A stretch of 64,000 nucleotides of DNA from Chitinophagaceae bacterium (GTDB lineage: Bacteria > Bacteroidota > Bacteroidia > Chitinophagales > Chitinophagaceae): the NCBI GenBank assembly GCA_016702745.1, contig JADJDJ010000004.1:558001-622000 (forward strand), given 5' to 3'. Shown here piece by piece: positions 53,058 to 61,485 of the stretch. Each line of letters starts with the position of its first letter. Positions within the stretch are counted from its first letter, which is position 1. The position numbers and the translations under genes were made by a program. The notes beneath the pieces were generated by a model. The model made no database searches and was not told where the DNA came from. It saw only the letters and a program-made list of their open reading frames with translations.

Positions 53058-53531
53058 ATGAAACCCAATATTGGTATTACAGAAAACAACCTGCAGAAAA
53101 GTACAACGCAATTATCCATGATCCTGGCAGATGAGATGACATTGTATGTGAAGACCAGAAAATTCCACTGGAACATTGCCGGTAATAATTTTATGGAACT
53201 GCATAAATTATTTCAGAAACAATACAGCTCTTTGGAAGAAACGATTGACCAGGTAGCAGAGAGAATCAGTAAACTGGGCTGTAATACAATCGGAACCATG
53301 CAGGAATTCCTGGCCCAAACACGGCTGAAAGAATCTCCGGAAGAATATCCCTCACAAAAAGACATGATCCGTGAATTACTGGAAGACCACGAATCCCTGA
53401 TCATGGAGCTGAGAAAGAATATTACTGACAGCAGTGAAAAGAGTAAAGACGCCGGTACCATCGATTTTATGACGGGTATCATGGAAGAGCACGAAACAAT
53501 GGCCTGGGTGCTTCGCAGGTATCTTAATTAA
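53058..53531 (+). CDS. dps: Dps-family DNA-binding ferritin-like protein
   Basis: The 157-residue product matches Dps length and motifs: KTRKFHWNIAGNNFMELHKL and FQKQYSSLEETIDQVAERIS, which carry the inter-subunit ferroxidase His, Asp and Glu ligands, then a four-helix bundle. Dps stores iron, detoxifies peroxide and protects DNA in starvation. It is followed 18 nt later by a YceI gene, consistent with a stress operon. Confidence 0.93.
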   Translation: MKPNIGITENNLQKSTTQLSMILADEMTLYVKTRKFHWNIAGNNFMELHKLFQKQYSSLEETIDQVAERISKLGCNTIGTMQEFLAQTRLKESPEEYPSQKDMIRELLEDHESLIMELRKNITDSSEKSKDAGTIDFMTGIMEEHETMAWVLRRYLN

Positions 53532-53549
53532 TCAGCGAAAATCACGTTC

Positions 53550-54158
53550 ATGAAAAATCTGACCTTTCATAAAACAGAACAATGGGCAGTTGACCATACC
53601 CATAGCAGGATTAGCTTTAAAATCAGGCACCTGATGATTGCCCAGATCTGGGGCGTATTCAAAGTATTTGACGGAACGATCAGTATCACCAATGAAGATA
53701 TTACCTCGACTTCTATCGATATGTGGATTGATATCGCCTCCATTGATACAGGTAATGCAGAAAGAGATGAACAGCTCCGTGGTCCCGAGTTTTTTAATAC
53801 CGCTTTTCACCCCCGGATGCGGTTTGTGGCCATTTCAGTCGGAAAACAGGATGAGGAGGGGAACCATCGCCTGGAAGGCAAACTAACCATCAACGGAATT
53901 ACCAAGGTTGTGGTATTAAATCTGCGGTTTGGGGGTGTTATGACTGATGATTCGGGCACCGTGAAAAGTGGTTTTCAGGTAGATGGGGTTATTAACCGGA
54001 CAGACTGGGGACTCATCTTTAAATCACCTCTTTTAACAGGTGGTATCATGGCCGGTGAAGAAGTGACGGTTTCCTGTGAAATGGAACTTACAAAAATGAA
54101 GTCAGGGCCAATAGAAAGCAGCTGGAGCCATAATGGCGACAGCCGGAATGTTTTCTGA
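53550..54158 (+). CDS. YceI-family lipocalin-like protein
   Basis: The 202-residue product has the YceI pattern WAVDHTHSRISFKIRHLMIA, DIASIDTGNAERDEQLRGPE, FFNTAFHPRMRF, HRLEGKLTINGITK and INRTDWGL. It lacks a signal peptide, unlike many members, so it is probably cytoplasmic. YceI proteins bind isoprenoid or fatty-acid ligands and are often stress-induced. It lies immediately downstream of dps. Confidence 0.92.
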   Translation: MKNLTFHKTEQWAVDHTHSRISFKIRHLMIAQIWGVFKVFDGTISITNEDITSTSIDMWIDIASIDTGNAERDEQLRGPEFFNTAFHPRMRFVAISVGKQDEEGNHRLEGKLTINGITKVVVLNLRFGGVMTDDSGTVKSGFQVDGVINRTDWGLIFKSPLLTGGIMAGEEVTVSCEMELTKMKSGPIESSWSHNGDSRNVF

Positions 54159-54216
54159 TCTATTCCATTTGTTTCCGGTCGGGAAGTAGGAAAGCTGTAA
54201 TGTATTAAGCTAATGC

Positions 54217-54251
54217 TGTAATGATCCTTAAACTGCATGTACTCATCTTTA
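54217..54251 (+). promoter_or_regulatory. Shared-type promoter (TGTAA - 28 - ATCTTTA) upstream of the CsbD-like gene
   Basis: TGTAATG at 54217 and ATCTTTA at 54245 are exactly 28 nt apart, as in the promoters at 51687, 60858 and 61427. A second TGTAATG lies 21 nt upstream, at 54196. The CsbD-like start codon is 36 nt past the second box. Confidence 0.5.
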
Positions 54252-54286
54252 CCACGTGAAAATTCTTTCACAACAAATACGAAAAA

Positions 54287-54472
54287 ATGAATACAACAGA
54301 ACAAAAAGGTAACTGGGAACGACAAAAAGAAAGATTGAAACACAAATTTGATTCTCTTACAGATGATGACCTTTTTTTTGAAGCAGGCGAAGAAGAAGAG
54401 ATGATGAAAAAACTGGAACAAAAGCTCGGTAAAACAAAAAAGGAAATTCAGCAGATCATTGCCGGTATGTAA
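54287..54472 (+). CDS. CsbD-like general stress protein
   Basis: The 61-residue product has the CsbD pattern KGNWERQKERLKHKFDSLTD, then DDLFFEAGEEEEMMKKLEQK and LGKTKKEIQQII. It is small, charged and helical; many CsbD proteins are stress-induced, with no known biochemical activity. It has its own shared-type promoter. Confidence 0.88.
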   Translation: MNTTEQKGNWERQKERLKHKFDSLTDDDLFFEAGEEEEMMKKLEQKLGKTKKEIQQIIAGM

Positions 54473-54531
54473 GCCATCAGTTGGTGGAAAAAAACAAATA
54501 CCGGCAACTTCATTAAACTAAATTGAAAGAA

Positions 54532-54990
54532 ATGAAAAAAATACTTTTATTATCAGGATTCATCCTTGGATCGATCCTGTTCCAGGAGGCTTCGGCCCAG
54601 CTTCGCATCAGCATCAGGGCCAATATAGGGTCACAACCGGTTTGGGGCCCATCCGGTTATGATCGGGCAGAATACTATTATTTACCAGAGATCGATGTAT
54701 TCTACAATGTGTCAAGACGCCAGTATGTGTACGAACAAAGAGGTCGATGGGTATTCAGTGCCAGCCTGCCCCGCCAGTATCGTAACTACGACTTATACTC
54801 AGGTTACAAAGTAGTGGTGAACGATAACCGACCCTATCGCAATGCCGGAATGTACCGGACCAAATACGCTACCTATAAAAACAATCATAATCAGGAATCT
54901 ATCAGGAACAGCAAAGACTCCAGGTACTTCAAGATAAAAGAGCACCCGGAGCATAACAACTGGCAGAACCGGAATAGACGCCGGAACTGA
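54532..54990 (+). CDS. Secreted Tyr/Arg-rich protein of unknown function
   Basis: The 152-residue product, counted from the ATG at 54532, has a signal peptide (LLLSGFILGSILFQEASAQ). A Tyr/Arg/Asn-rich mature part follows (DRAEYYYLPEIDVFYNVSRR, RGRWVFSASLPRQYRNYDLY). The tail is basic and low complexity. It resembles small secreted stress proteins of Chitinophagaceae; no domain name is recognised. It lies 59 nt after the CsbD-like gene. Confidence 0.7.
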   Translation: MKKILLLSGFILGSILFQEASAQLRISIRANIGSQPVWGPSGYDRAEYYYLPEIDVFYNVSRRQYVYEQRGRWVFSASLPRQYRNYDLYSGYKVVVNDNRPYRNAGMYRTKYATYKNNHNQESIRNSKDSRYFKIKEHPEHNNWQNRNRRRN

Positions 54991-55088
54991 CGGTTCGTCT
55001 TAACCACCAGTAGCTGCAATGTATTACTATCAGTACGACTGCACTGCTGCTGGTGTTTATTTCTTTAAAACAATACCGCCATAATATC

Positions 55089-55451
55089 ATGATAACCCAT
55101 TTAAAGATACCTATGGATACCGCAGAACTTGAAAAATCGACCTCCCACATCATTGTAGAAATTATTGAATATGTAACCAATGCAGTTGTGATAAAGACTA
55201 TCATCAAAAAATCGACAGGGAATATCAGTATTATGTCTTTTGACAGCGGAGAAGGCCTCACTGAAAAAACAACGCCCTTTGACCAGTTTGCCCAGATCAT
55301 AGAAGGAAAGGCTGAATTAATTATAGACAAGAAATCCCATATCCTGGAAAAAGGACAGGGCATCATCATTCCGGCGCACGCTTCCAACTATATCAAACCC
55401 AATGGCCGGTTTAAAATGATACTAACGATTATCAAAGACGGATATGAATAA
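55089..55451 (+). CDS. Cupin-domain protein
   Basis: The 120-residue product, counted from the ATG at 55089 (MITHLKIPMDTAELEKS), has a single cupin barrel. Motif 1 lies in TTPFDQFAQIIEGKAELIID and motif 2 in LEKGQGIIIPAHASNYIKPN. The first motif lacks the usual paired His, so metal binding is doubtful. It is probably a small-molecule-binding protein. Other ATGs upstream (55053) and downstream (55113) are possible starts. Confidence 0.85.
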   Translation: MITHLKIPMDTAELEKSTSHIIVEIIEYVTNAVVIKTIIKKSTGNISIMSFDSGEGLTEKTTPFDQFAQIIEGKAELIIDKKSHILEKGQGIIIPAHASNYIKPNGRFKMILTIIKDGYE

Positions 55452-55535
55452 CAAATGCTTTTGTGAAGGATTCCTGTATCACAAAACCGAATGCAATATT
55501 AATGACCATATTTACCAACTTTTAAATTTACGACT

Positions 55536-55721
55536 ATCCCACTCCTCACCATCATCATCGTCCTGATCGTTACCGGGGTTTTGCTTTGGCTGATCAATAC
55601 CTATATCCCCATGGACCGGAAGATCAAAAACCTGCTGAATGCGGTTGTCACTATCCTGTTGGTTATCTGGCTGCTGCAAGCTTTTGGTTTACTCGAAGCC
55701 CTTAAGAAAATCAGGATCTGA
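55536..55721 (+). CDS. Thivi_2564-like membrane mini-protein, no standard start codon
   Basis: This small gene has no standard start codon, so it is easily missed. The translated segment PLLTIIIVLIVTGVLLWLIN, then TYIPMDRKIKNLLNAVVTIL and LVIWLLQAFG, has two membrane helices joined by a short polar loop. It is closely similar to the paralogue at 61486. The codon before the conserved Pro is ATC (55536); in frame up to the upstream stop (about 55503) there is no ATG, GTG or TTG. Either ATC/ACG initiates or a one-base error hides the ATG at about 55502. Confidence 0.6.
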   Translation: MPLLTIIIVLIVTGVLLWLINTYIPMDRKIKNLLNAVVTILLVIWLLQAFGLLEALKKIRI

Positions 55722-55828
55722 ATACCTGGCCGGATCAAGCTGCTCTATTTAAGAATGGCTACGACTCAGATTCAGGCACTATTTTTTTAAAAGCAGCGAC
55801 AGCCTGTTTCAATTTTTAAATATTAACC

Positions 55829-56887
55829 ATGCTCAGCGTAATTAAAAATGGGGTGCTGCTGGAAAAAACCTGCCTGGTTTTTGAAAATGAAGGCGTACTG
55901 AATCCGGCCGTGATCAGGGAAGATGACACCCTGCACCTGTTTTACAGGGCCGTTAGCAAAGGGAATTATTCCAGCGTGGGATATTGCCGCCTGAACGGAC
56001 CGCTTACCGTGGCCGAAAGATCCGATTCCCCCTTACTATTCCCGCAATTCGATTATGAGTCAAAAGGAATGGAAGATCCGCGTATTGTAAAAATTGACGA
56101 CCTCTATTATCTCACTTATACCGCTTACGATGGCATTAATGCTTTAGGCGCCTTAGCTGTATCCACTGATCTGAAACATTTTGATAAACTTGGGCTGATT
56201 GTTCCGCAAATAGATTATGAAGCTTTCAGCAGACTGGCCGGCTCAAAAGAAATAATCAACGAAAAATACCTGCGCTATAATGAGCACCGGCACAGTACTG
56301 AAGAAGCCGGAAAGAAAATGCTGCTCTGGGACAAGAATGTGATTTTTTTTCCAAGGAGAATCAATGGCCAGCTGGTCTTTCTTCACCGGGTCAGGCCCGA
56401 TATACAGATTGTAGCAGTGAATGACCTTTCTGAACTGACTCCGGTATTCTGGCAGCATTATTTCCTGCACCTGGAACAGTATATTGTACTATCAGCTCAA
56501 TACGAACATGAAGTAAGTTATATTGGCGGAGGCTGCCCGCCTATTGAAACCGCTGCCGGCTGGCTGATTATCTATCATGGTGTTCATGATACCATCAAAG
56601 GGTATGTGTACTCAGCCTGTGCCGCCCTGCTTGATCTCAACGACCCCACACACGAAATTGCCCGCCTGACTGAACCGCTTTTCAAACCGGAAGCAGAATG
56701 GGAACTGGCGGGTTATGTCAATAATGTTTGCTTCCCCACCGGCACTGCCTTGTTTGGCGACACTTTATATATCTATTACGGTGCAGCAGATGAGCAGATT
56801 GCCGTTGCTTCCGTAAGTCTTAGTGCATTGAGTGATGAATTACTCTTAAATAAAAAGCCGGATGAACAAAATACAAAATCCCCATAA
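55829..56887 (+). CDS. GH130-family glycoside phosphorylase
   Basis: The 352-residue cytoplasmic protein has the GH130 five-bladed propeller, including the catalytic region GMEDPRIVKIDDLYYLTYTA, GGGCPPIETAAGWLIIYHGV and AGYVNNVCFPTGTALFGDTL. GH130 enzymes phosphorolyse beta-mannosides to mannose-1-phosphate. No signal peptide is present. It overlaps the next gene, a GT4, by 26 nt, a pairing that suggests coupled turnover and synthesis of a mannose-type glycan. Confidence 0.92.
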   Translation: MLSVIKNGVLLEKTCLVFENEGVLNPAVIREDDTLHLFYRAVSKGNYSSVGYCRLNGPLTVAERSDSPLLFPQFDYESKGMEDPRIVKIDDLYYLTYTAYDGINALGALAVSTDLKHFDKLGLIVPQIDYEAFSRLAGSKEIINEKYLRYNEHRHSTEEAGKKMLLWDKNVIFFPRRINGQLVFLHRVRPDIQIVAVNDLSELTPVFWQHYFLHLEQYIVLSAQYEHEVSYIGGGCPPIETAAGWLIIYHGVHDTIKGYVYSACAALLDLNDPTHEIARLTEPLFKPEAEWELAGYVNNVCFPTGTALFGDTLYIYYGAADEQIAVASVSLSALSDELLLNKKPDEQNTKSP

Positions 56888-59800
56888 TGCGGCCGGACAA
56901 TTAATCCGGGAAACGATCCGCAAGGGCCAGCAACAGGAGAATGGAATTTCCAACAGGCCGCTACCTTCCATTCTTTTTATCAGCTCCTACCCGCCAAGGC
57001 AATGCGGTATCGCCACTTATACCCAGGACCTCGTGCAGGCATTGGGCAATAAATTCACACATTCTTTCCGGATGCAGATTTGTGCGCTTGAAACAGCCCG
57101 GGAAAAACACGAATATCAGGAAGAAGTTCAATTCAGGCTCCAGAGTGATGATCCGGCTTCCTACCGCGACTTACAGGAATCCATTCAGCAGGATCCTTCT
57201 GTATCACTGGTATTACTGCAACACGAATTCGGGTTCTTTGCAAAACAGGAAAAAGCCCTTCATGAATTATTACATGCCTTAAAGGTGCCGGTCCTGATCA
57301 CTTTTCATACCGTACTCCCGGATCCCGATACCGCTTTACTGGAGAATGTGCAGGAGATTTGTAAAGCAGCAGCCGGCATCATTGTAATGACAAAACACTC
57401 GAAAGAAATACTGATACAGCACTATCATGTACCGGCTGCAAAAATTTCAGTGATTCCGCACGGCACCCATTTGGTCCCACATAAAGACAAACAATTACTA
57501 AAAGAAAAATACGGACTCAGCGGAAAAAAAGTATTATCCACTTTCGGATTACTGAGTGCCGGCAAAAGTATCGAAACCACTTTATCAGCCCTGCCCGCCA
57601 TTGTAATGCCGGAGCCTGATGTGCTATTCCTGATCATTGGCAAAACACATCCCGGAGTATTCAATAGTGAAGGGGAACAGTACCGGGAATCACTGGTGGA
57701 AAAAACAAAGGCATTGAACCTGACCGAACATGTCCGCTTTATCAATACCTACCTGCCCCTGGAAGAATTACTGGATTATTTACAGCTTACTGATATCTAT
57801 ATCTTTTCCTCCAGAGATCCCAATCAGGCCGTCAGCGGCACTTTCTCTTATGCGATCAGCTGCGGTTGCCCGGTGATTTCCACACCTATTCCGCATGCGA
57901 AAGAAGTGTTGCCGCAGGAGGGAAATATGATCTTCGATTTTGGCAATGCCGCCAAACTCAGCACGGCAATAATCAATTTACTGGCGGATGATATGCTAAG
58001 GGAAAAAACCGGAATCAACAGCATCCAGCAAACCGCATCCACTGCCTGGGAAAATACCGCCATTGCCCATGCCTTATTATTTGAAGAATTTTGCAAACCA
58101 GACCTGCTTTTGCATTATTCCCTGCCACCGGTAAACCTGGATCATTTTAAAAAACTCACGACCTCATTTGGGATGATCCAGTTCTCCGTGATCAACCGGC
58201 CGGATATTCAATCCGGTTATACCCTGGATGACAATGCAAGAGCGCTCGTGGCCATGTGCCGTCATTTTGAACTCACCGGCGACCCAGCAGATCTGCCTTA
58301 TATTAAAATCTATTTCAAATTCATTAAATACTGCCTGCAACCGGAGGGACATTTTCTGAACTATGTAAAAGAAGAAAGATTCTTCAGCGGACAGAACAAT
58401 GAAGTGAACCTTGCCGATGCCAATGGCAGAGCGATCTGGGCATTGGGCTACCTGCTCTCCCTCGAACATATCCTTCCCCTGCAAATCATTGAAGAGGCAG
58501 GTGCCATGATGTCGGCTGCCCAGTTAAATGCCGGCGCCATTCACTCCACCCGGGCCATGGCTTTTGTGATCAAGGGATTGTACTACCGGAATAAAGAAAC
58601 CAGAAGGGATCCGGATATTGCGATCATCACTGAACTGGCGAACCGTTTGTTACAAATGTACCGGCATGAAAAAAAAGAAAACTGGCACTGGTACGAAAGT
58701 TATCTCACCTATGCCAACAGCCTTTTACCGGAAGCCATGCTTTGTGCCTGGCTGGCAACAGGAGAACAGGTTTTTAAGGATACTGCAAAAGAATCATTTG
58801 ACTTCCTGCTTTCTAAAATATTTATGGACGGTGAGATCAAAGTCATCTCCAACAAAAACTGGCTGCACCAGGGCCTTGAATCTTCGCGGGTATGGCAGGG
58901 AGGTGAACAACCCATTGATGTGGCCTATACCATACTTGCTTTGAAAAAATTCTCCACAGTATTCAAAGACAAAGAGTATAAAAACTGTCAGGAGCATCAC
59001 ATCATGAAAACGATTCATAAATTTCTTATCGCACTGACCCTTATCGGCACAATGATTGTTGCCGGTACCTCCCGTCTTGCGGCGCAAAGTTCATTTAGTT
59101 TCCAGCTTTTTTATGATAACCTGAGTCCCTATGGAGAGTGGGTGGATAACCCGGACTATGGCTATGTCTGGATTCCGGATGTGGATGATGATTTTGCACC
59201 CTACAGTAATAATGGGTACTGGCTGTATACTGATGCAGGATGGACCTGGACTTCGGACTATGAATGGGGATGGGCCGCATTCCACTATGGTCGCTGGTAC
59301 TTTGATCCCTACTATGGTTATGCCTGGATACCGGGTGATGTCTGGGGACCCGGCTGGGTGACCTGGAGAAGATCGGCCGGATACTATGGATGGGCACCAA
59401 TCGGCCCGGATATCAGTATCAGCTGGACGTACAGTAATGGTTACAGCCAACCTTATAATTACTGGCGCTTTGTCCGGGAGCGGGATTTTGGACAAAGAAA
59501 TATATTCAACTTCTATCTCAACACTTCCGGCAATACTACGATCATCAATAATTCATACGTTATTAATAATTATTATGGAGCGGCAAACAGCAGGGACCGC
59601 TACAACAAAGGCCCTGACCATAATGAAGTACAACGATACACGGGAAGATCCTACCGGCCTGCTGTGATCGGACAAAGAGACCGGCCAGGTCAGTCCATCA
59701 GCAATGACAGATTAACTATTTACCGGCCTTCTATTGAAAAAGAAAATAACATCAGCCGCAAACCTGTTCCGCAGCGAACAACCGAATGGAACAATGGCAA

Positions 59801-60752
59801 ACCGCAGACAAAAAATAATGCAGATAACCGTAGCCGCGACAGGAATAAACCTTCCCTGAAAAGTCCGCCGGAAATAAAAGAGAGAACAGAACGTAATCTG
59901 CAGGCTACAGATAAACAAACTAACAGGGATGATCAACCCGCCCGGTTTCCCAGAACAACCGAACCTGTTAAACCAACAGTAAGGCAACCGGTAATACAAC
60001 CGGCAAATGAGCGGACAGATAAAAACAAACAGCCTGCTAAACAACCGGCCACTACATTTCCGGAAAGACAACCAAAGAGGAAGAAGCCGGTAAGAAATGA
60101 AAGGCAACCGGTTATAGAAAGGCCAATAAAAAAACAGGATCCCCCTAAGCAACAAAGAACTGAACAACCGGTAAAACAACCTCAAAAAGTACAACCGGTC
60201 AGACAGGAGCCCAGGGCCGTGACAGAAAGACCTGTGAAAAATCAACCCCCTGCCAGGCAACCCTCTTCTAATCAACCGGTGAAGCAAGCACCAAAAGAGC
60301 AGGCTCCCAAACAGGAACGCAAACGTGATACAGAAAAACCAGTGAAGAATACTGAACCAGTGAGGCTTCCTCCCGAAAGGGCTCCGTCCAATAAATCAGG
60401 AAAGGAAGAACCGGTAAAACAAGGGCCCGTCAACAAACAACAGAACAAAAATGGAATAGACGAGCCCTTGCAAATCATCAGGAAAGAATCTCCGGTTCAA
60501 TCACCTAAGATGACCAGGGCCAACAATCGGAATTTCTGGCAGCAACCTGATATCAGGGAAACGATTTCAAGACCATTAATGCCATTACCGGTACCAGCAA
60601 TATCACAGCCGGTAAAAAACGTGGACTTGAATCATGCCCCGGCGCAGCTATCACCAGCTCCTGTTAAAATCGCTCCATTGAAGAACAGAAAGATGCGGGG
60701 TATTACCCAACTGAATCAGGATGAACTGGCCGGAGTTGTGTGGAGGGGATAA
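56862..60752 (+). CDS. GT4 glycosyltransferase with C-terminal helical domain, read through into a DUF6600 protein
   Basis: This is an uninterrupted 1296-codon frame. Residues about 30-410 are a GT4 fold: FISSYPPRQCGIATYTQDLV, VIPHGTHLVPH, KVLSTFGLLSAGKSIETTLS and the donor-site region SGTFSYAISCGCPVISTPIP. Residues about 425-710 look like an alpha/alpha-barrel domain (DNARALVAMCRHFELTGD, YANSLLPEAMLCAWLATGE, VWQGGEQPIDVAYTILAL). From memory, relatives continue about 60-70 residues past this point with a conserved end; here that end is missing and the frame enters a signal peptide at M715 (59004). Either a deletion fused two genes or a base error hides a stop: one A fewer in the A5 run at about 58980 gives TGA overlapping the ATG at 59004. 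Confidence 0.8.
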   Translation: MNKIQNPHNAAGQLIRETIRKGQQQENGISNRPLPSILFISSYPPRQCGIATYTQDLVQALGNKFTHSFRMQICALETAREKHEYQEEVQFRLQSDDPASYRDLQESIQQDPSVSLVLLQHEFGFFAKQEKALHELLHALKVPVLITFHTVLPDPDTALLENVQEICKAAAGIIVMTKHSKEILIQHYHVPAAKISVIPHGTHLVPHKDKQLLKEKYGLSGKKVLSTFGLLSAGKSIETTLSALPAIVMPEPDVLFLIIGKTHPGVFNSEGEQYRESLVEKTKALNLTEHVRFINTYLPLEELLDYLQLTDIYIFSSRDPNQAVSGTFSYAISCGCPVISTPIPHAKEVLPQEGNMIFDFGNAAKLSTAIINLLADDMLREKTGINSIQQTASTAWENTAIAHALLFEEFCKPDLLLHYSLPPVNLDHFKKLTTSFGMIQFSVINRPDIQSGYTLDDNARALVAMCRHFELTGDPADLPYIKIYFKFIKYCLQPEGHFLNYVKEERFFSGQNNEVNLADANGRAIWALGYLLSLEHILPLQIIEEAGAMMSAAQLNAGAIHSTRAMAFVIKGLYYRNKETRRDPDIAIITELANRLLQMYRHEKKENWHWYESYLTYANSLLPEAMLCAWLATGEQVFKDTAKESFDFLLSKIFMDGEIKVISNKNWLHQGLESSRVWQGGEQPIDVAYTILALKKFSTVFKDKEYKNCQEHHIMKTIHKFLIALTLIGTMIVAGTSRLAAQSSFSFQLFYDNLSPYGEWVDNPDYGYVWIPDVDDDFAPYSNNGYWLYTDAGWTWTSDYEWGWAAFHYGRWYFDPYYGYAWIPGDVWGPGWVTWRRSAGYYGWAPIGPDISISWTYSNGYSQPYNYWRFVRERDFGQRNIFNFYLNTSGNTTIINNSYVINNYYGAANSRDRYNKGPDHNEVQRYTGRSYRPAVIGQRDRPGQSISNDRLTIYRPSIEKENNISRKPVPQRTTEWNNGKPQTKNNADNRSRDRNKPSLKSPPEIKERTERNLQATDKQTNRDDQPARFPRTTEPVKPTVRQPVIQPANERTDKNKQPAKQPATTFPERQPKRKKPVRNERQPVIERPIKKQDPPKQQRTEQPVKQPQKVQPVRQEPRAVTERPVKNQPPARQPSSNQPVKQAPKEQAPKQERKRDTEKPVKNTEPVRLPPERAPSNKSGKEEPVKQGPVNKQQNKNGIDEPLQIIRKESPVQSPKMTRANNRNFWQQPDIRETISRPLMPLPVPAISQPVKNVDLNHAPAQLSPAPVKIAPLKNRKMRGITQLNQDELAGVVWRG
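59004..60752 (+). CDS. DUF6600-type secreted protein with Pro/Gln/Lys-rich tail
   Basis: The 582-residue protein is read from the ATG at 59004, which has AGGAG 10 nt upstream and opens a signal peptide (FLIALTLIGTMIVAGTSRLA). The mature N-terminus has YxWGxW-type repeats (YGEWVDNPDYGYVWIPDVDD, GRWYFDPYYGYAWIPGDVWG, YGWAPIG), characteristic of DUF6600. The C-terminal about 350 residues are low complexity (KQPVR, ERPVK and similar repeats). It is probably an envelope or stress protein. It shares a frame with the glycosyltransferase, but its own signal argues that it is translated separately. Confidence 0.75.
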   Translation: MKTIHKFLIALTLIGTMIVAGTSRLAAQSSFSFQLFYDNLSPYGEWVDNPDYGYVWIPDVDDDFAPYSNNGYWLYTDAGWTWTSDYEWGWAAFHYGRWYFDPYYGYAWIPGDVWGPGWVTWRRSAGYYGWAPIGPDISISWTYSNGYSQPYNYWRFVRERDFGQRNIFNFYLNTSGNTTIINNSYVINNYYGAANSRDRYNKGPDHNEVQRYTGRSYRPAVIGQRDRPGQSISNDRLTIYRPSIEKENNISRKPVPQRTTEWNNGKPQTKNNADNRSRDRNKPSLKSPPEIKERTERNLQATDKQTNRDDQPARFPRTTEPVKPTVRQPVIQPANERTDKNKQPAKQPATTFPERQPKRKKPVRNERQPVIERPIKKQDPPKQQRTEQPVKQPQKVQPVRQEPRAVTERPVKNQPPARQPSSNQPVKQAPKEQAPKQERKRDTEKPVKNTEPVRLPPERAPSNKSGKEEPVKQGPVNKQQNKNGIDEPLQIIRKESPVQSPKMTRANNRNFWQQPDIRETISRPLMPLPVPAISQPVKNVDLNHAPAQLSPAPVKIAPLKNRKMRGITQLNQDELAGVVWRG

Positions 60753-60828
60753 TTCTTTACAGAATCATCATTGTATGACAATCCGAAGACAATCATCATT
60801 TTCTGCCTCCCGGACTTCTACGAAAACT

Positions 60829-60892
60829 GTGAATATTACAAATAATTCATTCCACCCTGTAACAAGAGCAGCATACAGATGAAGCATCTTTG
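60829..60892 (+). promoter_or_regulatory. Shared-type promoter, full copy 1
   Basis: Three blocks lie at fixed spacing: GTGAATATTA (60829), TGTAACAAGA (60858) and ATCTTTG (60886). The same three blocks occur with identical distances (29 and 28 nt) upstream of 61486. The last box resembles the -7 TAnnTTTG element. Confidence 0.6.
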
Positions 60893-60951
60893 TTAACCTG
60901 AGTTGAAAAAAAATATTTTCTCTTATTGATTTTCAGCCCTTCTACTCACTC

Positions 60952-61308
60952 ATGAAATCACTAATTCTAATTATCAGTATTCTGTCATTTGTCTTTTATA
61001 AGGCAGAAACATCCGGGCTGCACAAAAAAAGTACCCAATCAATGCTTCAATACTCTGAACCTGAATCTGTTCCCTGGCAAAGTCAGTTAATTGCTAAAGT
61101 AGCTGATCAAAAAGATGCTGCTATCAGTCCTGCCAGTTCAGGTTCGAACAGTCATGGCAGCCTTCCGGCCAGGCTTTATCAGCAAAAGGAATCTAACAGC
61201 TTTTTTACAATATTCAGGCCACTCAGGTCTCCCGCAAATGCAATAGAAAGAAAACGGAGTACCCAAAAAGAAGCAAAAGACAGTCTTTTGCTGGTAAACA
61301 AGAACTAA
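60952..61308 (+). CDS. Secreted small protein of unknown function
   Basis: The 118-residue product has a hydrophobic N-terminus (SLILIISILSFVFYKAE) and a polar, Ser/Gln/Lys-rich rest with no recognised domain. It is monocistronic: a shared-type promoter lies 60 nt upstream and an intrinsic terminator 41 nt downstream. Confidence 0.65.
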   Translation: MKSLILIISILSFVFYKAETSGLHKKSTQSMLQYSEPESVPWQSQLIAKVADQKDAAISPASSGSNSHGSLPARLYQQKESNSFFTIFRPLRSPANAIERKRSTQKEAKDSLLLVNKN

Positions 61309-61349
61309 TCATTTATATCAGGACGTCGAATATTTCTCATAGGACACGA

Positions 61350-61373
61350 CCCCGGTTTCTACCGGGGTTTTTT
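61350..61373 (+). terminator. Intrinsic terminator after the 60952 gene
   Basis: CCCCGGT and ACCGGGG form a 7-bp GC stem around a TTTC/T loop, followed by TTTTTT. Confidence 0.9.
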
Positions 61374-61397
61374 GACAACTAAGCTGTAATTACACCT

Positions 61398-61461
61398 GTG
61401 AATATTATAAACTATTATTATGGATCTGTAACAAGACGGGCATATATATCACTGATCTTTA
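61398..61461 (+). promoter_or_regulatory. Shared-type promoter, full copy 2
   Basis: GTGAATATTA (61398), TGTAACAAGA (61427) and ATCTTTA (61455) repeat the block order and exact distances of the promoter at 60829. It drives the Thivi_2564-like gene at 61486. Confidence 0.6.
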
Positions 61462-61485
61462 CTGCTAATCTTTAAAAATTTTATT

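Noticed and set aside
59712..60287. 191-codon minus-strand frame opposite the DUF6600 tail
   Set aside because: Arises from low-complexity Pro/Gln codons read backwards.
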